Source: Marinifilum_A sediminis (GTDB taxonomy: Bacteria; Bacteroidota; Bacteroidia; Bacteroidales; Marinifilaceae). Taken from it: a stretch of DNA of 64,000 nucleotides. Below, one piece after another: positions 35,601-44,373 of this stretch. The stretch lies in NCBI GenBank assembly GCA_947496465.1, contig CANMCX010000013.1, positions 38,686 through 102,685 on the forward strand, given 5' to 3'. The notes under the pieces are model-generated. The model had not been told where the DNA came from and ran no database searches. It worked only from the letters and a program-made list of their open reading frames with translations. The first letter of the stretch is position 1, and each line of letters starts with the position of its first letter. A program made the translations under genes and the position numbers.

Positions 35601-36860
35601 ATGAAGAAAAGCCTTGCCTTTATCTCATTATTGATATTACTACTAATGGATCTTGTTGCTTTTGCTCAAACGCAACGATTTCCTAAACCTGAGTTTGAAT
35701 CAGGATATACACAGCCAGTAACCTCAATGCCAGCACCAAGAGATGGATTGTTTGTCTATCTTGATGTAATTGTTTTAATCGCATCATTGAGTTTAATTAC
35801 CTGGTTCATTTTAAAGAAAAGATCACGAACAGGAGTGGTAGCCATTTCTTTGTTTTCGATTCTGTATTTTGGTTTCTTCAGAGAAGGATGCGTTTGTTCT
35901 GTAGGATCGGTTCAAAATGTTGTACTCGCACTTTTTAATCCCGGCTATCACATCCCTTTATCGGCATTGGCATTTTTTGTGATTCCTTTGGTTTTTACAT
36001 TATTCTTTGGTCGAACTTTCTGTGCAGGTGTTTGTCCCTTGGGAGCCATTCAGGATGTCTTTTTGTTAAGACCTGTGAGTTTGAAGAAATGGTTACAGAA
36101 AGTGTTGGGACTCATTCCATATATTTATTTGGGATTATCCGTTCTATACGCAGCTACCGCCACCGATTTCATCATCTGCAGATACGATCCATTTGTTGGT
36201 ATATTCCGATTCAATGCAACATTTTTCATGTTTGCCATTGGTGCTGCCTTCCTATTGATTAGCATTTTTATAGCACGTCCATATTGTAGATTTCTTTGTC
36301 CTTACGGCGTGATTTTAAATCTCGTCAGCCGAGTATCCAAAAATCATTTGACAATAACACCTGCAAGTTGTATTCAATGTAAGTTATGTGATAATTCATG
36401 TCCTTTAGATGCGATCAACAAGCCTGTTGAAGTGAAACAAATGGAGGATAAACGTTCTGCAACTCGAAGATTTATTCTTTTAAGCCTAATTGTTCCCGCT
36501 TTGATGATTATTGGAGGATGGACTGTTTCAAATTTCCATGAGAACCTGGCTATGGTAAACACAAAAGTTCGCTTGGCGGATGAAATGTTGCATTTCGATC
36601 CTCAAACTATGACAGAAACATTGGAGATAGAAGGCTTTAGAACATCTGGTCAAACGGTGAATGAATTGTATCTGGAAGCTGCGGATATTATGAAGCAGTT
36701 CTATTATGGCTCTTGGATTTTGGGAGCTTTTATAGGTTTGGTATTCGGCTTAGCTTTAGCAGGATTATCAACTTATCGCTATCGTGAAGATTATACACCA
36801 GACAAAGGAGATTGTGTGAGCTGTGCCAGGTGCTTGAAATATTGTCCAGTCGAGAAATAA
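35601..36860 (+). CDS. NapH/NosR-like membrane Fe-S protein
   Basis: 419 residues. A signal-anchor (about 6-22) is followed by about six helices. The two membrane CxxxCP motifs of this superfamily are FCAGVCPLGAIQD and YCRFLCPYGV. A further REGCVCSVGS occurs before them. A soluble ferredoxin CIQCKLCDNSCPLDA follows the fifth helix, and a second Cys group (CVSCARCLKYCP) closes the protein. NosR's N-terminal FMN domain is absent. Relatives (NapH, NosR, CcoG) pass electrons across or within the inner membrane, often from quinol. Together with the Tat ferredoxin it forms a plausible transmembrane electron module. Confidence 0.87.
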   Translation: MKKSLAFISLLILLLMDLVAFAQTQRFPKPEFESGYTQPVTSMPAPRDGLFVYLDVIVLIASLSLITWFILKKRSRTGVVAISLFSILYFGFFREGCVCSVGSVQNVVLALFNPGYHIPLSALAFFVIPLVFTLFFGRTFCAGVCPLGAIQDVFLLRPVSLKKWLQKVLGLIPYIYLGLSVLYAATATDFIICRYDPFVGIFRFNATFFMFAIGAAFLLISIFIARPYCRFLCPYGVILNLVSRVSKNHLTITPASCIQCKLCDNSCPLDAINKPVEVKQMEDKRSATRRFILLSLIVPALMIIGGWTVSNFHENLAMVNTKVRLADEMLHFDPQTMTETLEIEGFRTSGQTVNELYLEAADIMKQFYYGSWILGAFIGLVFGLALAGLSTYRYREDYTPDKGDCVSCARCLKYCPVEK

Positions 36861-36864
36861 AAGA

Positions 36865-36897
36865 TGACCTGACAGCGTTTTAAAAACCTGGCAGTGT
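36865..36897 (+). repeat. Degenerate copy of the ACCTGAC element
   Basis: GACCTGACAGCG at 36865-36876 and AACCTGGCAGTGTC at 36884-36897, in the 82-bp gap after the NapH-like gene. It is related to the elements at 32359 and 47198. Confidence 0.4.
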
Positions 36898-36942
36898 CTT
36901 TAAATATACTTTGAGAATCCTTTGTGGTTAAATAATTACAAT

Positions 36943-38922
36943 ATGAGTAACAAATTCAAAATAAGAAAAATCAACCTATCCTTATGGAGAAACATAGCCA
37001 TTGTGGCTGGAACATTTTCTTTCATCATTTGCATGTTGGTTTTGGTAAATTACATTCAAATCAATCGTATTGATCCGGTCAATACAGAATTGATCAATTC
37101 TTTGGTTCAACGATTAGAGGAGAATCCAAGTGATACTCAATTAAGAGAACAAATTCGGGAGATGGATTTATTGGTACGTAAAGCATATTTTACCAATCAA
37201 TGGCAAGTGAAAGCCGGAGGATATTTGTTGCTATTAGGAGTAATTGTTACTGCTATTGCATTGCAAATGTTTTATGCTGGAAAACAAAAATTACCAGAGG
37301 TTACTGAGAAAGAAGAAGAGAATATTGTTCTTTTCAGAGAAAAAGCCCGCAAATGGATTGTCGTAGGTGGATTTGTTTTGGTTGGCATTACCTTGCTTTT
37401 TGCATTTTTAACTCATAAAGAACTGGGAAATAAATTTACAGAAGCTGCTTTAATGGCTGATTCTAATCCTACGCAGGTCGAAGATGCTGAAAATCATATT
37501 CAAGATATAGCCAGGAAATCAGAAGGAATAGAAGAACACTCCGAAGGAGAGCTTGAGGAAGTACAAGGAACGGAAGATCATCCCGAAGGAGTGCTTGAGG
37601 AAGCACAAGGAGTGGAAGATCATCCCGAAGGAGAGCTTGAGGAAGCACAAGGAGCGGTAGATCACTCCGAAGGAATGCTTGAGGAAGCACAAGGAACGGT
37701 AGATCACTCTGAAGGAACAGATAATAAAATAGAAAAAACTCCTAAATCTACAATGGCAGACTATCCTACCAAGGAGATGATGGAAAACTTCCCATCATTC
37801 AGAGGTCCTGGAGGTAATGGAATCGGATATCAAACCAATATCCCAACCGATTGGGATGGAGCAAGCAATAAAAATGTATTGTGGAAAGTGCCTGTTCCTA
37901 TTCATGCCTACAATTCTCCGGTAATTTGGGGAGATAAGTTGTTTTTATCTGGTGCCAATGCTTCTCAAAGAGAAGTGTATTGCTACGATAGAAATAATGG
38001 TAAATTAGCATGGACAGCTAAGGTTGAGGGAATTGCTGGTTCTCCTGCAAAATCACCTGAAGTAACGCCGGATACTGGACATGCTGCATCTACAGTTACT
38101 ACCGATGGAAAATCTGTATTTGCCATTTTCGCTAATGGCGATATCGTTGCTTTAGACTTTGCAGGAAAAAAGAAATGGGCAAAGAACTTAGGTGTTCCTA
38201 GTAATCATTATGGTCATTCTTCATCCTTATTGGTATTTGAAGACAAGCTGATTGTTCAGTTCGATCACAAAAAGGCTGCAAAAGTAATGGCACTTTCGAT
38301 AGCTAATGGAGATGAAGTATGGAGCACAAAGAGAAAGGTTAGAGTTTCATGGGCATCACCTGTAATAGTTCAAAATGGAGGAAATGTTGAAGTGATACTG
38401 GCTGCGGATCCTTCTGTTGCTTCTTACGATGTTCAGACAGGTAAGGAGTTATGGAGTTTGGATTGCATTACAGGTGAAGTTGGTCCTTCTATAGCCTATG
38501 ATAATGGAATTGTTTATGCTTTGAATGAATACGCTAGTTTGGTTGCTATCAAACCGGGTACAAATCCGGAAGTGCTTTGGGAAGCATATGATTATTTATC
38601 GGATGTACCAAGCCCAATTGCTTATGAAGGAAATCTGTTTATTGTGACCAGTTATGGAGCTGTAGTTTGCTACGATGCTAAGTCTGGTGAAATTCGCTGG
38701 GAACAGGAGTTTGATAATGGCTTTTATGCTTCGCCAATTTTGGTGGATGAGAAAATATATCTGCTTGACAGGGAAGGTGTAATGCACATTTTTAAAGCAG
38801 ACAAAGAATATGTTGAGATTGGTGCACCTGCACTGGGAGAGAAATCGGATATGTCACCGGCTTTTGCTGACGGGAAAATTTATATCCGTGGAGAGAAGAA
38901 CCTTTATTGCATAGGGAAATAA
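36943..38922 (+). CDS. Membrane-anchored PQQ-like beta-propeller protein with repetitive acidic linker (type C)
   Basis: 659 residues from ATG 36943 (the frame opens at a TTG, 36922). Three hydrophobic segments lie in the first 160 residues (IAIVAGTFSFIICMLVLVNYI, GGYLLLLGVIVTAIALQMF, WIVVGGFVLVGITLLFAFL). A linker (about 190-260) contains 4.5 copies of a 14-residue unit (TEDHPEGVLEEAQG). The C-terminal propeller opens FPSFRGPGGNGIG and has VYCYDRNNGKLAW, DIVALDFAGKKKW, VMALSIANGDEVW, VVCYDAKSGEIRWE. The stop is 2 bp before the diaphorase gene, indicating translational coupling of an extracytosolic propeller with a cytosolic oxidoreductase. Confidence 0.83.
   Translation: MSNKFKIRKINLSLWRNIAIVAGTFSFIICMLVLVNYIQINRIDPVNTELINSLVQRLEENPSDTQLREQIREMDLLVRKAYFTNQWQVKAGGYLLLLGVIVTAIALQMFYAGKQKLPEVTEKEEENIVLFREKARKWIVVGGFVLVGITLLFAFLTHKELGNKFTEAALMADSNPTQVEDAENHIQDIARKSEGIEEHSEGELEEVQGTEDHPEGVLEEAQGVEDHPEGELEEAQGAVDHSEGMLEEAQGTVDHSEGTDNKIEKTPKSTMADYPTKEMMENFPSFRGPGGNGIGYQTNIPTDWDGASNKNVLWKVPVPIHAYNSPVIWGDKLFLSGANASQREVYCYDRNNGKLAWTAKVEGIAGSPAKSPEVTPDTGHAASTVTTDGKSVFAIFANGDIVALDFAGKKKWAKNLGVPSNHYGHSSSLLVFEDKLIVQFDHKKAAKVMALSIANGDEVWSTKRKVRVSWASPVIVQNGGNVEVILAADPSVASYDVQTGKELWSLDCITGEVGPSIAYDNGIVYALNEYASLVAIKPGTNPEVLWEAYDYLSDVPSPIAYEGNLFIVTSYGAVVCYDAKSGEIRWEQEFDNGFYASPILVDEKIYLLDREGVMHIFKADKEYVEIGAPALGEKSDMSPAFADGKIYIRGEKNLYCIGK
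37528..37719 (+). repeat. 42-bp in-frame tandem repeat, about 4.5 copies
   Basis: Units begin at 37528, 37570, 37612 and 37654, with a partial one from 37696. Each encodes a 14-residue acidic unit with His-Ser/Pro-Glu-Gly and Leu-Glu-Glu. DNA identity between units is high, so copy-number change by slippage would be in frame. Confidence 0.88.
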
Positions 38923-38924
38923 TT

Positions 38925-41267
38925 ATGGAGAAGATACGTGAGATAGTCAATGATATTGTTGCAGAAAAAGGAGGTGATCCGGATAAGGTAATACCCATTT
39001 TGCAAGCCATTCAGGGAAAATTTAACTATTTACCCGAAGATGCATTAAAGCAAGTTTGTGATTTAACGGAAATTACCGAAGCTCAGATTACCGGAATCTC
39101 TACTTTTTATTCTCAATTCCGTCATCAGCCAGTAGGAGAGCACATTGTAAGAGTATGTGTTGGAACTGCTTGTCATGTGAAAGGAGCCAAGCAGGTTTAT
39201 GACAGTTTTCGTCGTGAATTGAAGATTGCAGAAGGAACCGATACCGATTCGGAAAAGCAATTTACAGTTGAAGAAGTAGCATGTCTGGGATGTTGTACGC
39301 TTGCACCAGTTGTTCAAATTGATGATGTTACCTATGGGCATGTTGAAACAGGAAAGGTAGCAGAGATTCTTGAAGATTTTAAGAATTTGGCGCCAAGCGA
39401 AGAAAAACAAGTTCGTGAAGTAACAGAAGAAGGAATCTCGCAAGGGGAGATTCGAATTGGTTTAGGATCCTGCTGTATTGCCAGTGGAAGTTCAGGCGTA
39501 AAGGAAGAGCTGGAAAGAACTTTGGCTGATAATCAAATTAAAGTAGATGTAAAACAAGTTGGTTGTGTAGGTGTTTGTAATCAGGTTCCAATGTTGGAGA
39601 TCCATAAAAATGGGGAAGAGGCAGCCTTTTATACCAAAATCAATGCGAATGAGGTAAGTGATATTATAGAAAAACACTTTCGCTCCGAAAATTGGATGAG
39701 TCGATTCAAAAATCGATTCTATAATTATGCGGAGAATCTTACTTTTTCGGATATTCCAAAGAGTACAAATCGATACAATGCTAACGAAGAACATACACCA
39801 ATAGCCGAGTTCCTTAAAGGTCAGGTGAATATTGCAACAGAATACCGAGGTGAAATCAAACCTTCGGATTTTGAAGAGTATAAAGACAAAAATGGTTTTG
39901 AAGCTTTTACTAAATGTCTGAAGGAGATGTCTCAGGGTGAGATTATAGCCCAAATTGAAGAAAGTGGACTGAAAGGTAGAGGTGGAGCAGGTTTTCCATC
40001 ATTCATCAAGTGGAATATGGTGAAAAATGCTCAAGCAGATCAGAAATACATCATCTGTAATGGCGATGAGGGAGATCCGGGAGCTTTTATGGACAGAATG
40101 TTATTGGAATCCTATCCATTCCGCGTAATTGAAGGAATTCTGATTGCGGCATATGCAGTTGGTGCAACAGAAGGACGATTGTACATACGTGCAGAATATC
40201 CTTTGGCGGTAAAACGCATTAAAGAAGGATTAGAAATCTGTAAAAGGGAAGGTTGGATTGGTAAGAATATCATGAATTCAGGCTTTTCTTTTGATTTGAA
40301 AGTTTTTGAGGGTGCAGGAGCCTTTGTATGTGGAGAGGAAACAGCATTAATTGCTTCAATAGAAGGAAAAAGAGGAATTCCTGTTTTGCGACCACCATAT
40401 CCTGCAGAGAAAGGTTTATGGGGCAAGCCAACTCTAATCAACAATACGGAAACGCTTTCCTTAGTTCCCTACATTATTCGTAATGGAGCGGAAAGTTTCA
40501 AGAAAATTGGGACGGAAAACAGCAAAGGAACCAAAGTATTTGCCTTGGCAGGAAAGATCAATCGTGGTGGATTGATTGAAGTGCCAATGGGAATTACTAT
40601 TCGTCAAATTGTAGAAGAGATTGGCGGTGGAATTGCCAACGGAAAGAAATTTAAAGCTGTACAAATTGGTGGTCCTTCAGGAGGATGTATTCCTGCTGAA
40701 CTATCTGATACCGCAATTGATTTTGATTCCCTGAAAGAAGTCGGCGCCATGATGGGATCCGGTGGATTGATTGTTTTAGATGAATCGGATTGTATGGTTG
40801 ATATCGCTCATTATTTCTTATCATTTACACAGGAGGAATCCTGTGGGAGATGTACTTTCTGTAGAATCGGAACACAAAGAATGCTAGAGATCCTTGATAA
40901 GATTAAGGCAGGCAAAGGAAAATTGAGCGATTTGGATTTATTGGAACAATTGGCACTTAATACTAAAAAAGGTAGTATGTGTGCTTTAGGAGGAACAGCG
41001 CCAAATCCAGTTCTATCCACCTTAAAGTATTTCCGACACGAATATGAAGCCCACATTAAAGGCGAATGCCCGTCTGGAAAGTGTGAACATTTAATTCGCT
41101 ACGAAATAAACGACGATTGTACTGGTTGTACCAAATGTGCACAGCGTTGTCCGGTAGATGCAATTGAAGCAAAACCTTACGAATTGCACAAAGTGGATAA
41201 TGAATTGTGTATTAAATGTGATATCTGTAAGCAGATTTGTCCGGTTGATGCAGTAGAAATAAAATAG
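38925..41267 (+). CDS. NuoE-HymB type fusion: NADH-oxidising diaphorase subunit
   Basis: 780 residues from ATG 38925, chosen because it gives the standard NuoE opening. Order: NuoE thioredoxin-like [2Fe-2S] domain (1-160; CVGTAC and CLGCC ligands); a second thioredoxin-like [2Fe-2S] domain (about 170-260; LGSCCIASG, QVGCVGVCNQ); NuoF/51-kDa domain (about 300-710) with NADH loop GRGGAGFPSFIKW, FMN site GDEGDPGAFMDR, the SLBB region and [4Fe-4S] ligands ESCGRCTFC; then two [4Fe-4S] motifs (CTGCTKCAQRCP, CIKCDICKQICP). HymB-type subunits of [FeFe]-hydrogenases and formate dehydrogenases have the last four parts, so this is HymA and HymB in one chain. It oxidises NADH and passes electrons to Fe-S partners in the cytosol. 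Confidence 0.9.
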   Translation: MEKIREIVNDIVAEKGGDPDKVIPILQAIQGKFNYLPEDALKQVCDLTEITEAQITGISTFYSQFRHQPVGEHIVRVCVGTACHVKGAKQVYDSFRRELKIAEGTDTDSEKQFTVEEVACLGCCTLAPVVQIDDVTYGHVETGKVAEILEDFKNLAPSEEKQVREVTEEGISQGEIRIGLGSCCIASGSSGVKEELERTLADNQIKVDVKQVGCVGVCNQVPMLEIHKNGEEAAFYTKINANEVSDIIEKHFRSENWMSRFKNRFYNYAENLTFSDIPKSTNRYNANEEHTPIAEFLKGQVNIATEYRGEIKPSDFEEYKDKNGFEAFTKCLKEMSQGEIIAQIEESGLKGRGGAGFPSFIKWNMVKNAQADQKYIICNGDEGDPGAFMDRMLLESYPFRVIEGILIAAYAVGATEGRLYIRAEYPLAVKRIKEGLEICKREGWIGKNIMNSGFSFDLKVFEGAGAFVCGEETALIASIEGKRGIPVLRPPYPAEKGLWGKPTLINNTETLSLVPYIIRNGAESFKKIGTENSKGTKVFALAGKINRGGLIEVPMGITIRQIVEEIGGGIANGKKFKAVQIGGPSGGCIPAELSDTAIDFDSLKEVGAMMGSGGLIVLDESDCMVDIAHYFLSFTQEESCGRCTFCRIGTQRMLEILDKIKAGKGKLSDLDLLEQLALNTKKGSMCALGGTAPNPVLSTLKYFRHEYEAHIKGECPSGKCEHLIRYEINDDCTGCTKCAQRCPVDAIEAKPYELHKVDNELCIKCDICKQICPVDAVEIK

Positions 41268-41316
41268 ATGAATAGCCATGTAGCATTAGCTCGTGGTATT
41301 TGAAATAGAACGAAAA

Positions 41317-42846
41317 ATGCCAACAATTAAAATAGACAATCAAGCCATTAGCATTCCGGAAGGAACAAGCATTCTAAATGCTGCACATTCTGTTGGGATT
41401 GAGATTCCAAGCATGTGTTACTTGGAGGGATGCAGCAATCATCCAACCTGTATGGTTTGCATGGTGAAGAATAATGCCAATCAGCAAATGATACCATCTT
41501 GTGCAACAAAAGTAGTTGATGGGATGGATTTGGCGAGTGAGGATTCAGAGGTGAAGGAAGCCCGAAAGGAAGCGATTGAGTTGCTAATGAGTGATCATGT
41601 TGGAGATTGCGAAGCACCTTGTCGCGTGGCTTGTCCTGCCTATATGGATATTCCGAAAATGAATCGTTTAATTGCTGATGAACAATTTGAGGAGGCATTG
41701 AAGATTGTAAAAGAGGAAATCGCCTTTCCCGGGATATTAGGATATGTATGTTCTGCTCCTTGCGAGAAAGTTTGTAGAAGAAAAGATGTGGATCAGCCCA
41801 TTTCCATTTGTTTGTTAAAACGTTTTTCCGAAGAGGAAACCCATAGATATCTGCCAGAGAAAAAACAGGCAAGTGGAAAGAAAGTAGCAATTGTTGGTGG
41901 AGGAGCATCTGGATTATCTGCAGCCTATCATTTATTATTAAAGGGGCACGAATGCGAATTGTTTGAGGCACTTGATGGTGTAGGAGGTATGTTATTGGCA
42001 TCAGTTATAAAGGGTGAGTTGCCAACCGACGTAATAGTTAGGGAGGTTAACAGTTTGGATCAACTTGGTTTGGTAACGAATAATAGCAATGAAATCTCAA
42101 AAGAACAATTTGATTCTTTAAAACAAAAGTTCGATGCGGTAATTCTTGCCAATGGAAAAGATGGAGAAACATTTGGTTTAGAGACAGGAAAGACTGGACT
42201 TAAGGTGGATGCAGAGACCTATGCCACATCAGATTCGAAAGTATTTGCCTGTGGAAGTGTAATCAGAACTCAGAAGATGGCTGTGAAAGCTGTGGCTATG
42301 GGAAAAGAAGCTGCCTGGTCGGTTGATCATTACTTAAACAATGGAGAAGGAAAAGCTACAAAACGTTTATTCAATTCGCGTTTTGGAACATTGCGAAAGG
42401 ATGAATTGGAAGAATATCTGAAAGAATCCGTTGAGGGAGAAAGAGTAGAAGCCAAATCATCAAAAGGATTTACAAAGGAAGAAGCTATTGCGGAAGCCAA
42501 ACGTTGTTTGCATTGCGATTGCCGAAAGCTTGATAATTGTAAATTGAGAGATTGTGCGGAAGTTTATCAAATAGATAGAAGAAGGTTTGCTTTTGGAGAA
42601 CGAAACTCGGTGGTGAAGCATTTTAATCATGAATCGGTAATTTATGAACCTGAAAAGTGTATTAAATGCGGTTTGTGCATAGAAATTGCGGCAAAACATG
42701 GTGAGAAAACAGGTTTGACCAATATTGGTCGCGGATTTACGGTGAAAGTGGCGGTGCCGTTCGATCAGGAATTAACCGAGGCTTTAACTGTAGCGGCAAA
42801 AGAATGTGCGGTGGCTTGTCCGACAGGTGCGATAGCGCTGCACTAG
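41317..42846 (+). CDS. HydA/NuoG-type [2Fe-2S] plus GltD-like flavoprotein with reduced nucleotide domain
   Basis: 509 residues from ATG 41317 (MPTIKIDNQAISIPEGTS). N-terminal [2Fe-2S] ferredoxin with C-x10-C-x2-C-x13-C. Then a GltD-type double-cluster domain (CEAPCRVACPAYMDIP, CSAPCEKVCRR), and an FAD Rossmann fold (VAIVGGGASGLSAAYHLLLKG). After GGMLLASVIKGELPTDVIVREV the sequence passes straight to FDAVILANG and FACGSVIRTQKMAVKAVAMG; the second NAD(P)H-binding Rossmann fold of GltD is missing. The C-terminus has CLHCDCRKLDNCKLRDC and a last group ending ECAVACPTGAIALH, as in NuoG/HydA. It should partner the diaphorase fusion 49 bp upstream. Confidence 0.85.
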   Translation: MPTIKIDNQAISIPEGTSILNAAHSVGIEIPSMCYLEGCSNHPTCMVCMVKNNANQQMIPSCATKVVDGMDLASEDSEVKEARKEAIELLMSDHVGDCEAPCRVACPAYMDIPKMNRLIADEQFEEALKIVKEEIAFPGILGYVCSAPCEKVCRRKDVDQPISICLLKRFSEEETHRYLPEKKQASGKKVAIVGGGASGLSAAYHLLLKGHECELFEALDGVGGMLLASVIKGELPTDVIVREVNSLDQLGLVTNNSNEISKEQFDSLKQKFDAVILANGKDGETFGLETGKTGLKVDAETYATSDSKVFACGSVIRTQKMAVKAVAMGKEAAWSVDHYLNNGEGKATKRLFNSRFGTLRKDELEEYLKESVEGERVEAKSSKGFTKEEAIAEAKRCLHCDCRKLDNCKLRDCAEVYQIDRRRFAFGERNSVVKHFNHESVIYEPEKCIKCGLCIEIAAKHGEKTGLTNIGRGFTVKVAVPFDQELTEALTVAAKECAVACPTGAIALH

Positions 42847-42854
42847 AATTACGA

Positions 42855-44042
42855 ATGAATAATTACGAATTAGGAATGGAAAAAATCTCACATCTCATAT
42901 CTCACATTTCATATCTTTTTAATAAAGAATTGAGAGTGATTCTACTTGTGGTACTGTTTATTGGAACTATAAGTTTACAAGCACAAAGCCAAAACAAAAA
43001 CAATTGGCTATCCTTTCGGGGGAATTCAAGCTTGAAAGGAACGACCAGTGCTATTGTGCCTAAAGCACCTCAATTGCTTTGGTCCTACAAAACGGGAGAT
43101 GCAATTAAATCATCACCCATTATCAGTAATGGAAATATTTTTGTTGGATCGAATGATGGATATCTATACGCATTGAGCAAATCAGGTGAACTGAAATGGA
43201 AATTCAATGCCAAAACATCGGTGGAGGCTTCCCCTTTATATCTGGATGGAAATGTTTATTTCGGATCGTTGGAAGGAATTTTCTTTTGTTTGAATGCCAG
43301 TACTGGAGAGGTGAAATGGAAATACACAACGGAAGGACAGATATCAGGATCGGCAACCTGGTTTTACGATAAGGCGAGCAAACAAAAGAAGATTCTGTTC
43401 GGATCCTATGATTTCAAAATGTATTGTTTGGATGCCAAATCAGGGAAATTGCAATGGACTTATGAATCGGACAATTATATTAATGGTGCAGCATCCTGCA
43501 ATGGAGAAATAGCTGTGTTTGGCGGATGTGATGGTTTTCTACATCAGGTGAATGTAAAAACCGGAAAGTCGAAAAACAAACTGGATATTCAAACCTATAT
43601 TGCTTCTTCGGTGGCATTGGATGGAAACCAAGCCTATTTTGGTAACCACGATGGTGAATTTTATCGTGTTGATTATATCCAAAACAAAGTGGATTGGAAA
43701 AAGGAAGGTGCGATATCCTATTTGGGATCGCCTGCCATATCCGATAAGGAAATAATTATTGGAGCGGAAAACCGACAAGTGTATTGTTTCGATAAAAAGA
43801 GTGGAAATATCAAATGGCAATTTAAAACCAGAAATAAAATAGAAGCCTCGCCAGTGATTGCTGCTAACGCCGTAGTTATGGGATCGGGAGATGGAAGAAT
43901 TTACCTTTTGAACAAGGAGAATGGTCAGAAAATCTGGTCATACGAGATAGGAAGAGCCATTGTAGGAACCCCTGCCGTGGTGGAGGGTATGATTGTGGTA
44001 ACAGCTATGGATGGAAGTATTTATGCTTTTGGTGAGAAGTAA
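42855..44042 (+). CDS. Secreted BamB-like PQQ propeller (type D)
   Basis: About 395 residues. The start is uncertain: ATG 42855, ATG 42876 or a later non-ATG codon just before LRVILLVVLFIGTISLQAQ, which is the real signal core. The leader DNA is low-complexity (repeated TCTCA/CATATC). The mature part opens NNWLSFRGNSSLKGT and consists of regular PQQ blades: GYLYALSKSGELKWKF, GIFFCLNASTGEVKWKY, FKMYCLDAKSGKLQWTY, RQVYCFDKKSGNIKWQF, GRIYLLNKENGQKIWSY, GSIYAFGEK. It is the most canonical, BamB-like member of the cluster. A 331-bp gap follows. Confidence 0.8.
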   Translation: MNNYELGMEKISHLISHISYLFNKELRVILLVVLFIGTISLQAQSQNKNNWLSFRGNSSLKGTTSAIVPKAPQLLWSYKTGDAIKSSPIISNGNIFVGSNDGYLYALSKSGELKWKFNAKTSVEASPLYLDGNVYFGSLEGIFFCLNASTGEVKWKYTTEGQISGSATWFYDKASKQKKILFGSYDFKMYCLDAKSGKLQWTYESDNYINGAASCNGEIAVFGGCDGFLHQVNVKTGKSKNKLDIQTYIASSVALDGNQAYFGNHDGEFYRVDYIQNKVDWKKEGAISYLGSPAISDKEIIIGAENRQVYCFDKKSGNIKWQFKTRNKIEASPVIAANAVVMGSGDGRIYLLNKENGQKIWSYEIGRAIVGTPAVVEGMIVVTAMDGSIYAFGEK

Positions 44043-44373
44043 AAACCTTCTGAAAGCCCCGCGCAGGCTAGGTCACTTAGGCTATGGGAGGGTAATTTTG
44101 GCTATGGAAGATCATACTTAGGCTATGGACGGGTAAAAAACACGAAGGAAGCTGAAAATTAAGCTATGGAGAGCCCACTTTAGGCTATGGGAAGGAAGAT
44201 CAGACGATAGAAGACTTGATTTTTGCGCAGGGAGCCTTTCGGAATCGAATGGGCTAATAAATAGTGAAGAAAGCTCGTTTTCTCATTTTATCGGCAGATA
44301 TGAGCTGTAGAACGAAAAAATGTGATAAACAGAGGGAATATTAATAATTTAAGCATTCCTAAAGAATTGATAT
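44043..44373. other. 331-bp internal spacer dividing the cluster
   Basis: No coding region. It holds the GGCTATGG repeat array (44077-44194) in its left half, then sequence leading to the ABC-ATPase ATG. It is by far the largest gap inside the cluster, so a second promoter or regulatory site for the ABC-to-cyclase half is likely here. Confidence 0.6.
44077..44194 (+). repeat. Five phased copies of TTAGGCTATGG
   Basis: Copies start at about 44077 (TTAGGCTATGGGAGG), 44098 (TTGGCTATGGAAG), 44118 (TTAGGCTATGGACGG), 44159 (TTAAGCTATGGAGAG) and 44180 (TTAGGCTATGGGAAGG). Spacings are 21, 20, 41 and 21 bp, all multiples of about 20.5 bp, two helical turns. A degraded copy (CACGAAGGAAG) lies near 44141 in the wide gap. 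Confidence 0.7.

Noticed and set aside
37469..37707. Two minus-strand open frames with repeated LLVLPQAL- and SLCFLKHSFG-like units
   Set aside because: They are the reverse complement of the 42-bp coding repeat; the plus-strand frame continues into the propeller.
40811..41056. Antisense open frames across the diaphorase gene
   Set aside because: The plus strand carries unambiguous NuoF and ferredoxin motifs.
44077..44194. CRISPR-like array
   Set aside because: Repeats are only about 11 bp, imperfect and 20-21 bp apart with no room for spacers; no cas genes.
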